From JBDSSS01 sp963764195 (lineage in GTDB: Bacteria > Actinomycetota > Actinomycetes > Actinomycetales > Dermatophilaceae): DNA of 64,000 nt. This document shows positions 24,079 to 38,670 of this stretch, in pieces (the first letter of the stretch is position 1; every line of letters begins with the position of its first letter). The notes under the pieces are model-generated. The model saw nothing but the letters and a program-made list of their open reading frames with translations, was not told where the DNA came from and did no database searches. A program made the translations under genes and the position numbers. Location of the stretch: NCBI GenBank assembly GCA_963764195.1, contig CAVXRG010000010.1:1178001-1242000 (forward strand), in the 5' to 3' direction.

Positions 24079-25074
24079 GTGACAGTTAGCCCCGCACCGA
24101 GCACGACGCGCACCGCCCAGGAGCTCACGGCCGAGGCGAGGGACGTCCTGGGCGTCTCACGCCTGACCAACCATGCCCTCACCGCCTGGTTGCACGGCCT
24201 CCCCGGAGTCGACCAGGTCGGCTGCGAGTCGCGGGCCGCGGGTCTCGGCACCCGGTCGATCAAGACGACCGCCAAGGCGTGGGCCATCGACACCGCGATC
24301 AGCATGATCGACCTCACGACGCTCGAGGGATCCGACACCCCCGGCAAGGTCCGGTCCCTCTGCGCGAAGGCGCTCGTGCCCGACCCGCTCGACCCGACCA
24401 CCCCTCGGCCGGCAGCGGTCTGTGTCTACGGCGACATGGTCGCGACCGCCCGGGCGGCCTTGGGAGACAGTGGCGTCCGGGTGGCGGCCGTAGCCACGGC
24501 CTTCCCTTCGGGTCGCGCCAGCATGGCGGTCAAGCTGGCCGACACCCGTGACGCGATCGCCGCCGGTGCGGACGAGATCGACATGGTCATCGACCGTGGC
24601 GCCTTCCTCTCCGGCGACTACCTCACCGTCTTCAACCAGATCGCCGAGGTCAAGGCGGCCTGCGGCGACGTCCATCTCAAGGTCATCATGGAGACGGGTG
24701 AGCTCGTCACCTATGACAACGCCCGCCGCGCCTCGTTCCTGTCGATGCTCGCCGGTGGCGACTTCATCAAGACCTCCACCGGCAAGGTGTCGCCGGCCGC
24801 GACGCTGCCGGTCACGCTCGTCATGCTCGAGGCGGTGCGCGACTGGCGTGAGCTGACCGGGGTGCAGGTCGGGGTGAAGCCCGCGGGCGGTATCCGCACC
24901 ACCAAGGACGCGATCAAGTACCTCGTCATGGTCAACGAGGTCGCCGGCGAGGACTGGCTCTCCCCCGAGTGGTTCCGCTTCGGCGCGTCGAGCCTGCTCA
25001 ACGACCTTCTCCTGCAACGACAGAAGCTGGTGACCGGTGCCTACTCCGGTCCCGACTACGTCACGATCGACTGA
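24079..25074 (+). CDS. deoC: Deoxyribose-phosphate aldolase
   Basis: A 331-residue class I aldolase splitting 2-deoxyribose-5-phosphate into glyceraldehyde-3-phosphate and acetaldehyde. Family blocks are SMIDLTTLEG, VCVYGDMV, GADEIDMVIDRGAFLSGDY, LKVIMETGEL and the Schiff-base lysine in FIKTSTGK; VGVKPAGGIRTTKDA carries the second catalytic Lys. It is longer than E. coli DeoC because of an N-terminal extension of about 60 residues. TACACT (24067-24072) is 6 nt before GTG 24079, favouring that codon over GTG 24076. Downstream aldehyde dehydrogenases probably oxidise the acetaldehyde. Confidence 0.92.
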   Translation: MTVSPAPSTTRTAQELTAEARDVLGVSRLTNHALTAWLHGLPGVDQVGCESRAAGLGTRSIKTTAKAWAIDTAISMIDLTTLEGSDTPGKVRSLCAKALVPDPLDPTTPRPAAVCVYGDMVATARAALGDSGVRVAAVATAFPSGRASMAVKLADTRDAIAAGADEIDMVIDRGAFLSGDYLTVFNQIAEVKAACGDVHLKVIMETGELVTYDNARRASFLSMLAGGDFIKTSTGKVSPAATLPVTLVMLEAVRDWRELTGVQVGVKPAGGIRTTKDAIKYLVMVNEVAGEDWLSPEWFRFGASSLLNDLLLQRQKLVTGAYSGPDYVTID

Positions 25075-25089
25075 CCGAGAGAGACCCTG

Positions 25090-26562
25090 ATGCCCACGTT
25101 CGACTACGCACCAGCGCCCGAGTCCCGGTCCGTCGTGACGATCAAGAAGTCCTACGGCTTCTTCGTCGACGGTGCCTTCACCCGGCCCAAGGCGACCTTC
25201 CCGACGATCAACCCGGCCGACGAGACCGTCCTCGCCGAGGTGAGCCAGGCCGGCCCCAAGGACGTCGACAAGGCCGTCGCCGCCGCCCGCGCCGCCCTCG
25301 AGGGCCCCTGGGGCCACCTGTCCGGAGCGGAGCGCGGCAAGTACCTCTTCCGGATCGCCCGCATCCTGCAGGAGCGGGCGCGTGAGTTCGCCGTGCTCGA
25401 GGCCCTCGACAACGGCAAGCCGATCAAGGAGACCCGGGACTTCGACGTCCCGACCGCCGCCGCCCACTTCTTCTACCACGCGGGGTGGGCCGACAAGCTG
25501 GAGTATGCCGGTCTGTCCGTCCCCGGCGGACCGACCCCGCGCCCGCACGGCGTCGTCGCCCAGATCATCCCGTGGAACTTCCCGCTGCTCATGCTCGCGT
25601 GGAAGGTCGCCCCCGCCCTGGCGACGGGCAACACCGTCGTGCTCAAGCCGGCCGAGACGACGCCGCTCAGCGCGCTGCTCTTCGCCGAGGTCTGCCAGCA
25701 GGCGGAGCTGCCTGCCGGGGTCGTCAACATCATCACCGGGGACGGCCGCACCGGGCAGGCGCTCGTCGAGCACCCCGACGTCGACAAGATCGCCTTCACC
25801 GGCTCGACGGACGTGGGCCGCAGCATCGCGCGCTCGATCGCGGGCACGACGAAGAAGGCCACCCTCGAGCTCGGCGGCAAGGCGGCCAACATCGTCTTCG
25901 ACGACGCCCCGCTCGACCAGGCCGTCGAGGGCATCGTCGGCGGCATCTTCTTCAACCAGGGCCAGGTCTGCTGCGCCGGTTCGCGGCTGCTCGTCCAGGA
26001 GAACATCCACGACCAGGTCGTCGCCAAGCTGAAGCGACGTCTCGAGACGCTCCGCATCGGCGACCCGCTCGACAAGAACAGCGACCTCGGGGCGATCAAC
26101 TCCCGCGAGCAGCTCGACCGGATCACGATGCTCGTCGACGCCGGCGTCGCCGAGGGGGCCGAGCGCTGGAGCCCGCCCTGCACGCTGCCCACGACCGGCT
26201 TCTGGTATCCCCCGACCCTGCTCACCGGCGTCGCGCAGACCCACCGGGTCGCCACCGAGGAGATCTTCGGACCGGTCCTGACCGTGCTCACCTTCCGCAC
26301 GCCGCAGGAGGCGGTCGCCAAGGCCAACAACACGGCATACGGCCTCTCGGCGGGTGTCTGGACCGAGAAGGGGTCACGGATCCTGTGGATGGCCGACCAG
26401 CTGCGGGCCGGTGTCGTCTGGGCCAACACCTTCAACCGCTTCGACCCCTCGTCGCCCTTCGGCGGCTACAAGGAGTCGGGCTACGGCCGCGAAGGCGGCC
26501 GCCACGGCCTCGAGGCCTACGTCACCACCAGCCCCGACCCGAGCCAGGGAGCCACCCGATGA
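25090..26562 (+). CDS. Aldehyde dehydrogenase (complete)
   Basis: A 490-residue NAD(P)-dependent aldehyde dehydrogenase with the full catalytic set. PWNFPLLMLAWKVAPAL and LKPAETTPL (Lys) bind cofactor, ITGDGRTGQALVEHP precedes the cofactor loop, LELGGKAANIV holds the general base Glu, and NQGQVCCAGSR holds the nucleophile Cys near residue 297. It lies 15 nt after deoC and overlaps the next, truncated paralogue by 4 nt (ATGA). Its likely job is oxidising acetaldehyde released by DeoC. The same deoC-ALDH-ALDH order occurs in other actinobacteria, from memory. Confidence 0.9.
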   Translation: MPTFDYAPAPESRSVVTIKKSYGFFVDGAFTRPKATFPTINPADETVLAEVSQAGPKDVDKAVAAARAALEGPWGHLSGAERGKYLFRIARILQERAREFAVLEALDNGKPIKETRDFDVPTAAAHFFYHAGWADKLEYAGLSVPGGPTPRPHGVVAQIIPWNFPLLMLAWKVAPALATGNTVVLKPAETTPLSALLFAEVCQQAELPAGVVNIITGDGRTGQALVEHPDVDKIAFTGSTDVGRSIARSIAGTTKKATLELGGKAANIVFDDAPLDQAVEGIVGGIFFNQGQVCCAGSRLLVQENIHDQVVAKLKRRLETLRIGDPLDKNSDLGAINSREQLDRITMLVDAGVAEGAERWSPPCTLPTTGFWYPPTLLTGVAQTHRVATEEIFGPVLTVLTFRTPQEAVAKANNTAYGLSAGVWTEKGSRILWMADQLRAGVVWANTFNRFDPSSPFGGYKESGYGREGGRHGLEAYVTTSPDPSQGATR

Positions 26563-27446
26563 GCCGCCTCGACGTGCGCAAGACCTACAAGCTCTACATC
26601 GGGGGCGCCTTCCCCCGCAGCGAGTCCGGCCGGTCCTACGAGGTCGTCTCCGCGAGCGGCGAGTTCCTCGCCAACGCGGCCCTCGGCTCGCGCAAGGACC
26701 TGCGCGACGCCGTCGTGGCGGCGCGTGCGGCGCAGCCGAAGTGGGCCGGGGCCACGGCCTACAACCGAGGGCAGGTGCTCTACCGGGTGGCCGAGGTGCT
26801 CGAGGGCCGCCGCTCCCAGTTCGCCCTGGAGGTCGCCGCCGGAGAGGGCCTCAGCGCCCGCGCCGCGTCGGTCGTCGTCGACGCCGCCGTCGACCGCCTC
26901 GTCTGGTATGCCGGGTGGACCGACAAGGTGGCCCAGGTCCTCGGCAACCTCAACCCGGTCGCCGGACCCTACTTCAACGTCTCGGCGCCCGAGCCGACCG
27001 GGGTCGTGGGTCTGCTTGCGCCCCAGCAGTCCTCCCTGCTCGGCCTGATCTCGGTCGTCGCCCCCGTCATCGCCACGGGCAACACGGCCGTCGTCGTCTC
27101 CTCCACGGGTCGACCGCTGCCCGCCGTGACGCTCGGCGAGGTGCTCGCGACCTCGGACCTGCCCGGCGGCGTCGTCAACATCGTCACCGCCCGCGCCGCG
27201 GAGGTGGCGCCGTGGCTCGCCTCCCACCGGGACGTCAACGCCATCGACCTCACCGGGGTCGCCGGCGCCGACGACGTGGACTGGGCCGACCTCGAGCGGG
27301 AGGCCGCCGGCAACCTCAAGCGGGTGCTCCGTCCGCAGCTGACCGGCGGCGAGCCGGTCGAGCCGGACTGGACGCTCGACCCGGGGCTCACCCGGATCCG
27401 GGCGTTCGTCGAGACGAAGACGGTCTGGCACCCCAAGGGCCTGTGA
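26559..27446 (+). CDS. Aldehyde dehydrogenase-like protein lacking the catalytic domain
   Basis: A 295-residue protein covering only the N-terminal, cofactor-binding part of the ALDH fold (KTYKLYIGGAFPRSESGR, EPTGVVGLLAPQQSSLLGLI, TGNTAVVVSS, LPGGVVNIVTARAAEV). The chain ends before the region that would carry the nucleophile Cys, and the Glu base motif LELGG is absent. The frame is intact, the start overlaps the stop of the active ALDH and the next gene overlaps its stop, so it looks maintained rather than broken. It could be a structural or regulatory partner of the upstream enzyme. Confidence 0.8.
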   Translation: MSRLDVRKTYKLYIGGAFPRSESGRSYEVVSASGEFLANAALGSRKDLRDAVVAARAAQPKWAGATAYNRGQVLYRVAEVLEGRRSQFALEVAAGEGLSARAASVVVDAAVDRLVWYAGWTDKVAQVLGNLNPVAGPYFNVSAPEPTGVVGLLAPQQSSLLGLISVVAPVIATGNTAVVVSSTGRPLPAVTLGEVLATSDLPGGVVNIVTARAAEVAPWLASHRDVNAIDLTGVAGADDVDWADLEREAAGNLKRVLRPQLTGGEPVEPDWTLDPGLTRIRAFVETKTVWHPKGL

Positions 27447-28132
27447 CCGACACCCCCAGGGCCGAGGCACCCGTGAGCGGCGCCGTGCCGGACTCACTGC
27501 CCGACCCGGACCGGCGCCGGAGGGTCATTCTGCTGACCGGTCCGAGCGGGGCCGGCAAGAGCCGGCTCGCGGCCCGCCTCAGCGCGGCGCACGCGTGGCC
27601 GGTGGTCCGCCTCGACGACTTCTACCGCGAGCGGGACGACCCGCGACTGCCCCGGTCCCCGCTGGGGATCGCCGACTGGGACCACGTCGACTCCTGGGAC
27701 GCGGATGCCGCGGTCGACGCGTTGCGTGCGCTCGTCGACACCGGCTCGGTGGACGTGCCCGTCTACGACATCGCCGCGTCCCGGGTGACCGGCCACCACG
27801 GGGTGTCGGCGGGACCGGACGCCTTCGTGCTCGCCGAGGGACTCTTCGCCGGACGGCTGGTGGCTCGGCTGCGCTCCGAGGGCCTGCTCGCCGACGCGCT
27901 CTGCATCCGACAGAACCGCTCGCTCACCGCGGTGCGCCGACTCGCCCGGGACCTCGCCGAACGGCGCAAGCCGCCCCACATCCTCCTGCGGCGGGGCGCG
28001 GCCCTGTGGCGGGCCGAGCCCGAGGTCGTCGCGGAGGCCACCGCACTCGGGGCCCGCGCGACCCACCCTCGAGCCGCCGAGACCGAGCTGTCCGCCCTGA
28101 CGCGTCGGCCTCAGGGCAGCAGCGGCTCGTAA
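27443..28132 (+). CDS. Uridine kinase-like P-loop kinase
   Basis: A 229-residue P-loop protein from GTG 27443, which overlaps the previous stop. The Walker A motif LLTGPSGAGKSRLA lies near residue 30. The segment VVRLDDFYRERDDPRLP matches the substrate Asp/Tyr region of uridine kinases, followed by DWDHVDSWD and FVLAEGLFAG. It probably phosphorylates uridine/cytidine or a related nucleoside in salvage. It is the last gene of the deoC operon, and its 3' end overlaps the convergent adenosine deaminase by 22 nt. Confidence 0.8.
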   Translation: MTDTPRAEAPVSGAVPDSLPDPDRRRRVILLTGPSGAGKSRLAARLSAAHAWPVVRLDDFYRERDDPRLPRSPLGIADWDHVDSWDADAAVDALRALVDTGSVDVPVYDIAASRVTGHHGVSAGPDAFVLAEGLFAGRLVARLRSEGLLADALCIRQNRSLTAVRRLARDLAERRKPPHILLRRGAALWRAEPEVVAEATALGARATHPRAAETELSALTRRPQGSSGS

Positions 28133-29250
28133 CCGGGCTTGATGACGTCCTCGATGATCGCGAGCCGCTCGTCGAACGGTAGGAAGGCGGACTTCATCGC
28201 GTTGACGGTCACCCAGCGCAGGTCCGCGAGGTCCCATCCCGACTCCCGGGCGAGCAGCCGGGCCTCGCGCGACATCGTCGTCCCGCTCATGAGGCGGTTG
28301 TCCGTGTTGAGGGTGACCCGGAAGCGGAGACGGCGCAGCAGGGTGATCGGGTGCAGGGCGATGGAGCGGGCGGCCGAGGTCTGCAGGTTGCTGCTCGGGC
28401 ACATCTCCAGCGGGATCCGGGTGTCGCGGACGTAGGCGGCGAGTCGGCCGAGGTGGACGCGGTCGAGGTCGACGTCGACGAGCGCCCGCGGATCACTGCC
28501 GTGCTCGTCGAGCCAGGGGTTGAAGGGCAGGCCGTCGATGGTGATGTCGTCGACGATGCGAACCCCGTGACCGAGCCGGTCGGCGCCACACCACTGGATG
28601 GCCTCCCAGATCGACGGGAGGCCGAACGCCTCGCCCGCGTGGATGGTGAAGTGGGCGTTCTCCCGGCGCAGGTACTCGAACGCGTCGAGGTGGCGGGTGG
28701 GGGGATAACCGGCCTCCGCCCCGGCGATGTCGAAACCGGCGACCCCGCGGTCGCGGTAGCGGATCGCGAGCTCGGCGATCTGCGTCGACATCGCCGCGTG
28801 ACGCATCGCCGTCAGCAGGGCCGTGACCCGGATCGGGTGTCCGGCCTCGGCCGCGCGGGCCTCACCGTCGCGGAAACCCGCGTTGACGGCCTCGACGACG
28901 TCCTCGAGCGACAGCCCGTCGACGAGGTGCTGCTCTGGGGCATACCGGCTCTCCGCGTAGACGACCCCGTCGGCAGCGAGGTCCTGGACACACTCGCTCG
29001 CGACCCGGTGCAGGCCCTGCGCCGTCTGCATGACGGCCAGGGTGTGGTCGAACGTCTCGAGGTAGCGCGGCAGGGAGCCGGAGTCGGCACTGTCACGAAA
29101 CCAGGCTCCGAGGCTCTGCGCGTCGGGGGCCGGGAGCGACTCGTAGCCGACATCGGCCGCGAGCTCGAGCACGGTCGAGGGGCGCAGTCCCCCGTCGAGG
29201 TGGTCGTGCAGCAGCACCTTGGGCGCGGCCACCGCCTGGTCGGGCGTCAC
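28111..29250 (-). CDS. add: Adenosine deaminase
   Basis: A 379-residue metal-dependent deaminase turning adenosine and deoxyadenosine into inosine forms, which the PNP at 20760 can cleave. Zinc ligands and catalytic residues appear in LLHDHLDGGLRP, FTIHAGEAFG (with the Glu), DRLGHGVRI and TLNTDNRLMSGT (catalytic Asp). GTG 29250 overlaps the stop of the cupin gene, so the two are translationally coupled. Length is that of bacterial Add. The longer open frame upstream encodes only Arg/Gly-rich antisense-type sequence. Confidence 0.92.
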   Translation of the reverse strand: MTPDQAVAAPKVLLHDHLDGGLRPSTVLELAADVGYESLPAPDAQSLGAWFRDSADSGSLPRYLETFDHTLAVMQTAQGLHRVASECVQDLAADGVVYAESRYAPEQHLVDGLSLEDVVEAVNAGFRDGEARAAEAGHPIRVTALLTAMRHAAMSTQIAELAIRYRDRGVAGFDIAGAEAGYPPTRHLDAFEYLRRENAHFTIHAGEAFGLPSIWEAIQWCGADRLGHGVRIVDDITIDGLPFNPWLDEHGSDPRALVDVDLDRVHLGRLAAYVRDTRIPLEMCPSSNLQTSAARSIALHPITLLRRLRFRVTLNTDNRLMSGTTMSREARLLARESGWDLADLRWVTVNAMKSAFLPFDERLAIIEDVIKPGYEPLLP

Positions 29251-29618
29251 GACTCCTCCTCCCGGCCCACGGTGTCGGGGCTGAAGGCGGGCAGGCAGAT
29301 GGCGACGTACTCGGCGCCCTCCGGCCCGCACGAGTAGCGGATCCGCTCGCCCCCACGGGTGATGACGCTCTGGCCGGCGACGACGGACAGCTGCCCTCCG
29401 TCATGGTCGAGGAGCACCTCGCCTGCGAGGACGACGGTGATCTCGTCGAAGCTCGGCGTCTGGAAGGGCTCGGACCAGCCGGCCGGAGCAGTCATCCGCG
29501 CCACCGACACCGAGGCCTGGAGCCCGGCCTCGGGGGTGTTGACGGCGCCGACGTGCTCGTCGATGACCTTTCCGCCGGGCACGGGGATACGGGTGGGCGA
29601 GGTGATGAGTTCAGGCAC
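29247..29618 (-). CDS. Cupin-domain protein
   Basis: A 123-residue single cupin. The beta-barrel motifs are seen as SFDEITVVLAGEVLLDHDGG and SVVAGQSVITRGGERIRYS, with partial metal ligands (Glu and His). It resembles small EutQ/ethanolamine-type cupins; no reaction is assigned. The GTG at 29618 lies 6 nt after TAAACT (29625-29630), a leaderless promoter, which makes this the first gene of the cupin-add transcript. Coupling to adenosine deaminase suggests a role in nucleoside handling or sensing. Confidence 0.78.
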   Translation of the reverse strand: MPELITSPTRIPVPGGKVIDEHVGAVNTPEAGLQASVSVARMTAPAGWSEPFQTPSFDEITVVLAGEVLLDHDGGQLSVVAGQSVITRGGERIRYSCGPEGAEYVAICLPAFSPDTVGREEES

Positions 29619-29698
29619 CGCGTCAGTTTACGCGGTGTGACCCCTCGCCTTCCCCAGCCCCGCGCCAACGCGCCACCATCGGTCCTGGCAGCAGACAT

Positions 29699-29737
29699 GG
29701 CAATGCCCCGCTCCGGTCTCCCGGGCGGGGCATTGCT
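29699..29737 (-). terminator. Hairpin after 5S rRNA, probable rRNA operon terminator
   Basis: CAATGCCCCGC (29701-29711) pairs perfectly with GCGGGGCATTG (29725-29735), extended by one G-C pair. It lies just after the 5S 3' end on the minus strand. No clear U-tract follows, as is common in actinobacteria. Confidence 0.75.
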
Positions 29738-29744
29738 GAAAGTG

Positions 29745-29862
29745 TGTCCGGCTGCGTCCTACTCTCCCACACCGTAACCAGTGCAGTACCATCGGCGCTG
29801 AAGGGCTTAGCTTCCGGGTTCGGAATGGAGCCGGGCGTTTCCCCTTCGCTATGACAGCCGAA
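29745..29862 (-). rRNA. rrf: 5S ribosomal RNA
   Basis: Read on the minus strand the sequence begins CGGCTGTCATAGCGAAGGGG. It contains the conserved CCATTCCGAACCCGGAAGCT loop and ends with GGGAGAGTAGGACGCAGCCG; the 5' CGGCTG and 3' CAGCCG pair as helix I. Ends are accurate to a few bases. It is the last gene of the rRNA operon, about 95 nt after 23S. Confidence 0.93.
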
Positions 29863-29931
29863 ACTCTATGGAGATATCAAAACAGTGGATTGTGTGTTTC
29901 CTGGGTCCCGTTTTGTGTCTCGGGAACCGCA

Positions 29932-29953
29932 CAGTGGACGCGTAGCATCTTTG
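29932..29953 (-). other. 23S processing stem, 3' arm
   Basis: CAGTGGACGCGTAGCATCTTTG on the plus strand is the inverted partner of 33088-33108, with a single bulged base. On the transcript the two arms bracket 23S and would form an RNase III-type processing stem. Confidence 0.75.
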
Positions 29954-29959
29954 GATAGT

Positions 29960-35018
<5,059 letters not shown>

Positions 35019-35231
35019 ATGTTCAAACACCCACACCCGAAACGAGCACGAGCAAACTTTGAACCCATGAAGGGCTCGAAAACCCGGCAGAAGCCGAACA
35101 ACCAGCCCATAAAAATGAACTTGTCATCCGATTCAACCAAAGGATAATTCACCCCGAAACCAACCCACCACAACCATGAAGGCCACAATGAAGCCAGCCC
35201 CGAGACGAGGTAATTGGCATCGATTTATTTG

Positions 35232-35252
35232 ACACGCTGTTGAGTTCTCAAG
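35232..35252 (-). promoter_or_regulatory. rRNA leader element (TTGAGAACTCAACAGCGTG)
   Basis: In the leader about 215 nt before 16S, the transcript carries TTGAGAACTCAACAGCGTG, the conserved actinobacterial pre-16S leader motif. Its TTGAGAACT core recurs before 23S at 33112-33120. It is thought to act in antitermination or processing. Confidence 0.6.
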
Positions 35253-35308
35253 AATCGGACACACACCATCACACAACCATCCAGGCCATGCTCCGGGGCA
35301 ACCCTTCA

Positions 35309-35337
35309 AACTTACCCACCTCCACCTACGGAGTCAA
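35309..35337 (-). promoter_or_regulatory. rRNA operon promoter
   Basis: On the minus strand TTGACT (35332-35337) and TAAGTT (35309-35314) are separated by exactly 17 bp. This is the best sigma-70-type promoter in the window and lies about 290 nt before 16S. More promoters may lie in the remaining 270 nt up to the deoA terminator; none is as clear. Confidence 0.7.
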
Positions 35338-35596
35338 ACCCATGACCCGCTCAACAGAGCGACCAGACCCGACCCCGCCAGCCTCAGCAGGACATCCAGT
35401 AAACCACACCCCACAAGGCGCCTCCACCAGACTTCCGCCAACCCCGGGACCGGCCAACTTCGCCAGCAATCACTCGCTGCGGTGGCGTCCGTTCCTCCCT
35501 GTCGGGCTGACGTAGAGAACAGTAACCCCTGCTCAGCCCTGCTGCCAAATCCGCCCCCTGCCGCGCCCCTGGCACGGCGCTGACCTGCGACGATGG
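35338..35596. other. Intergenic region upstream of the rRNA operon
   Basis: Between the rRNA promoter and the deoA terminator. Its base composition is less GC-rich than the flanking genes. No convincing coding sequence on either strand was seen; it may hold further rRNA promoters and upstream activating sequence. Confidence 0.5.
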
Positions 35597-35626
35597 GCTG
35601 CACCGACGGTGTCCGGTCGGTGCAGC
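35597..35626 (-). terminator. Terminator hairpin after deoA
   Basis: GCTGCACCGAC (35597-35607) and GTCGGTGCAGC (35616-35626) form an 11-bp perfect stem with an 8-nt loop, 22 nt past the deoA stop. It would insulate the nucleoside operon from the rRNA promoters on the same strand. Confidence 0.8.
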
Positions 35627-35648
35627 GGGCCTTGCGCAGCCGGTCGGT

Positions 35649-36934
<1,286 letters not shown>

Positions 36935-36938
<4 letters not shown>

Positions 36939-37396
36939 CGGCCCATCATCTCCCCGGCGCTCCGCCGCGCGGCGGCAGACCCCAGGTCGTCCGCGCCGAA
37001 GGCCTGCGGGAGCACGGCCGACATCGGCAGCACCCCCTCGGGCGTCATCACGAGGCAGTCGGGCCCGCCGTTCTCCCAGAGCAGCTGCCGGCAGCGACCG
37101 CACGCCATGAGCGGCTCCCCGTCGCCCCCGACGCAGTAGACCGCGACGAGTCGTCCGCCGCCCTCCGCGTGCAGCTGCGACACCATGCCGCACTCGGCGC
37201 AGAGGGCCACCCCGTAGGCGGCGTTCTCGACGTTGCACCCGGCGACGACGCGCCCGTCGTCGACGAGGCCGGCGACCCCCACCGGGAAACGGGAGTAGGG
37301 GGCGTAGGCGCGCGCGGCCATCTCGACGGCCCGAGCGTGCAGGGCCTCCCAGTCGATGTCGTATGCCGCTGGGCCGGCGTCCACGGGCTCGCTCAC
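36935..37396 (-). CDS. cdd: Cytidine deaminase
   Basis: A 153-residue zinc enzyme turning cytidine/deoxycytidine into uridine forms. Substrate and zinc motifs are complete: GCNVENAAYG, then LCAECGMV (Cys and Glu, with the usual His replaced by Cys as in tetrameric enzymes) and MACGRCRQLL. It is somewhat longer than the usual 130 residues because of a C-terminal Ala-rich tail. Its GTG 37396 overlaps the permease TAG stop by one base and its end overlaps deoA, so the genes are tightly coupled. Confidence 0.93.
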
Positions 37397-38670
37397 TACT
37401 GCGCCTCTCCCTTGCGGTAGACCAACCCGTCGGCGGCCGGCATTCGCAGGCGTTGCGAGGCGAAGGCGAGCACGAGGAGCGTGGCGAGGTAGGGCGTCAT
37501 CCCGGTGAGCTCCTTGGGGAAGGTCGAGGTCAGCTGGAACCAGCCGAAGACGACGAGCGACATGACGACGGAGAGCACCCCGACCATCGGCTTGCCCGCC
37601 TTGCGGCGACGGAACTGCCAGAAGCCCCACACGAGCAGGAAGACGGCGAGCGGGAGCAGGTAGGCGCGCACGACGTCACCACCACCGCGCAGGTTGATCG
37701 CGTCGGCGTAGCCGAAGAGGCCCGCACCCGCCGCGAGCCCGCCGGGTCGCCAGTTGCCGAAGATCATCGCGGCCAGCCCGATGTAGCCGCGGCCGCCGGT
37801 CTGGCCCTCCCGGTAGAGGTTCGAGGCGACCATCGCGAGGAACCCCCCCGCGAGGCCGGCCAGCCCACCGGAGATGAGCACGGCGACGAACTTGTAGCGG
37901 TAGACGTTGATGCCGAGCGTCTCGGCGGCCACCGGGGACTCCCCGCACGAGCGGAGTCGGAGCCCGAAGGTGGTCCGCCAGAGGATCCACCACGTGAGCA
38001 CGAGCAGCACGACGACGAGCACCGTGACGATCGACAACCGGGTCGTCAGGGCCCGCAGGATGCTGGCGAGGTCGGCGATGATGAAGGTCCCGTTGCCCTC
38101 GACGCCGGCCAGCCAGTCCGACACCGGGCCGATCGTGAGGCGGGGCAGCTCGGGCAGGCTCGGTGACTGCGTGCCGCCCGTGCTCGAGAACGTCCGGACC
38201 GCGAGGTAGGCCGCGGTGCCGGCGCCGAGCAGGTTGACCGCGACACCGGAGACGATGTGGTCGACGCCGAAGACGACGGTCGCGAGGGCGTGGACCGCGC
38301 CGCCGACCATCCCCATCAGGATCGCGCCGCCGAGGCCGGCCCACGGCCCGTAGTTGAAGCCGAAGAAGCCGGCGCCCCACGTCCCCATGATCATCATGCC
38401 CTCGAGGCCGATGTTGACCACGCCCGCCCGCTCCGACCAGAGGCCGCCGAGGCCGGCGAGGGCGATCGGCGCAGCGAGCGCCAGGGCGCTGGCGATGGCA
38501 CCGGAGCTGCTGATGTCGTCGGCGCCGGTGATGACCCGCGTCAGCGAGATGACGACGAGACCGACAGCGAGGAGCAGCAGGGTCCGGCGCCAGCCGACGA
38601 TCGTGCTCCACCGGCTGGGTGTCTGCTCCGGCTCCGACCGCTGCTCCACAGGGGTGGCGACCTGGCTCAT
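37396..38670 (-). CDS. Nucleoside ABC transporter permease (NupQ/YufQ type)
   Basis: A 424-residue inner-membrane permease with about ten transmembrane segments of the branched-chain amino-acid/ribose permease family. The cytoplasmic coupling region FGLRLRSCGESPVAAETLGI (ATPase-contact loop) and GLWSERAGVVNIGLEGMM are characteristic of BMP-dependent nucleoside importers. It pairs with the permease at 38667 (ATGA overlap) and the ATPase at 39782. Together with the lipoprotein at 41615 it should import nucleosides for cdd and deoA in the same operon. Confidence 0.88.
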   Translation of the reverse strand: MSQVATPVEQRSEPEQTPSRWSTIVGWRRTLLLLAVGLVVISLTRVITGADDISSSGAIASALALAAPIALAGLGGLWSERAGVVNIGLEGMMIMGTWGAGFFGFNYGPWAGLGGAILMGMVGGAVHALATVVFGVDHIVSGVAVNLLGAGTAAYLAVRTFSSTGGTQSPSLPELPRLTIGPVSDWLAGVEGNGTFIIADLASILRALTTRLSIVTVLVVVLLVLTWWILWRTTFGLRLRSCGESPVAAETLGINVYRYKFVAVLISGGLAGLAGGFLAMVASNLYREGQTGGRGYIGLAAMIFGNWRPGGLAAGAGLFGYADAINLRGGGDVVRAYLLPLAVFLLVWGFWQFRRRKAGKPMVGVLSVVMSLVVFGWFQLTSTFPKELTGMTPYLATLLVLAFASQRLRMPAADGLVYRKGEAQ

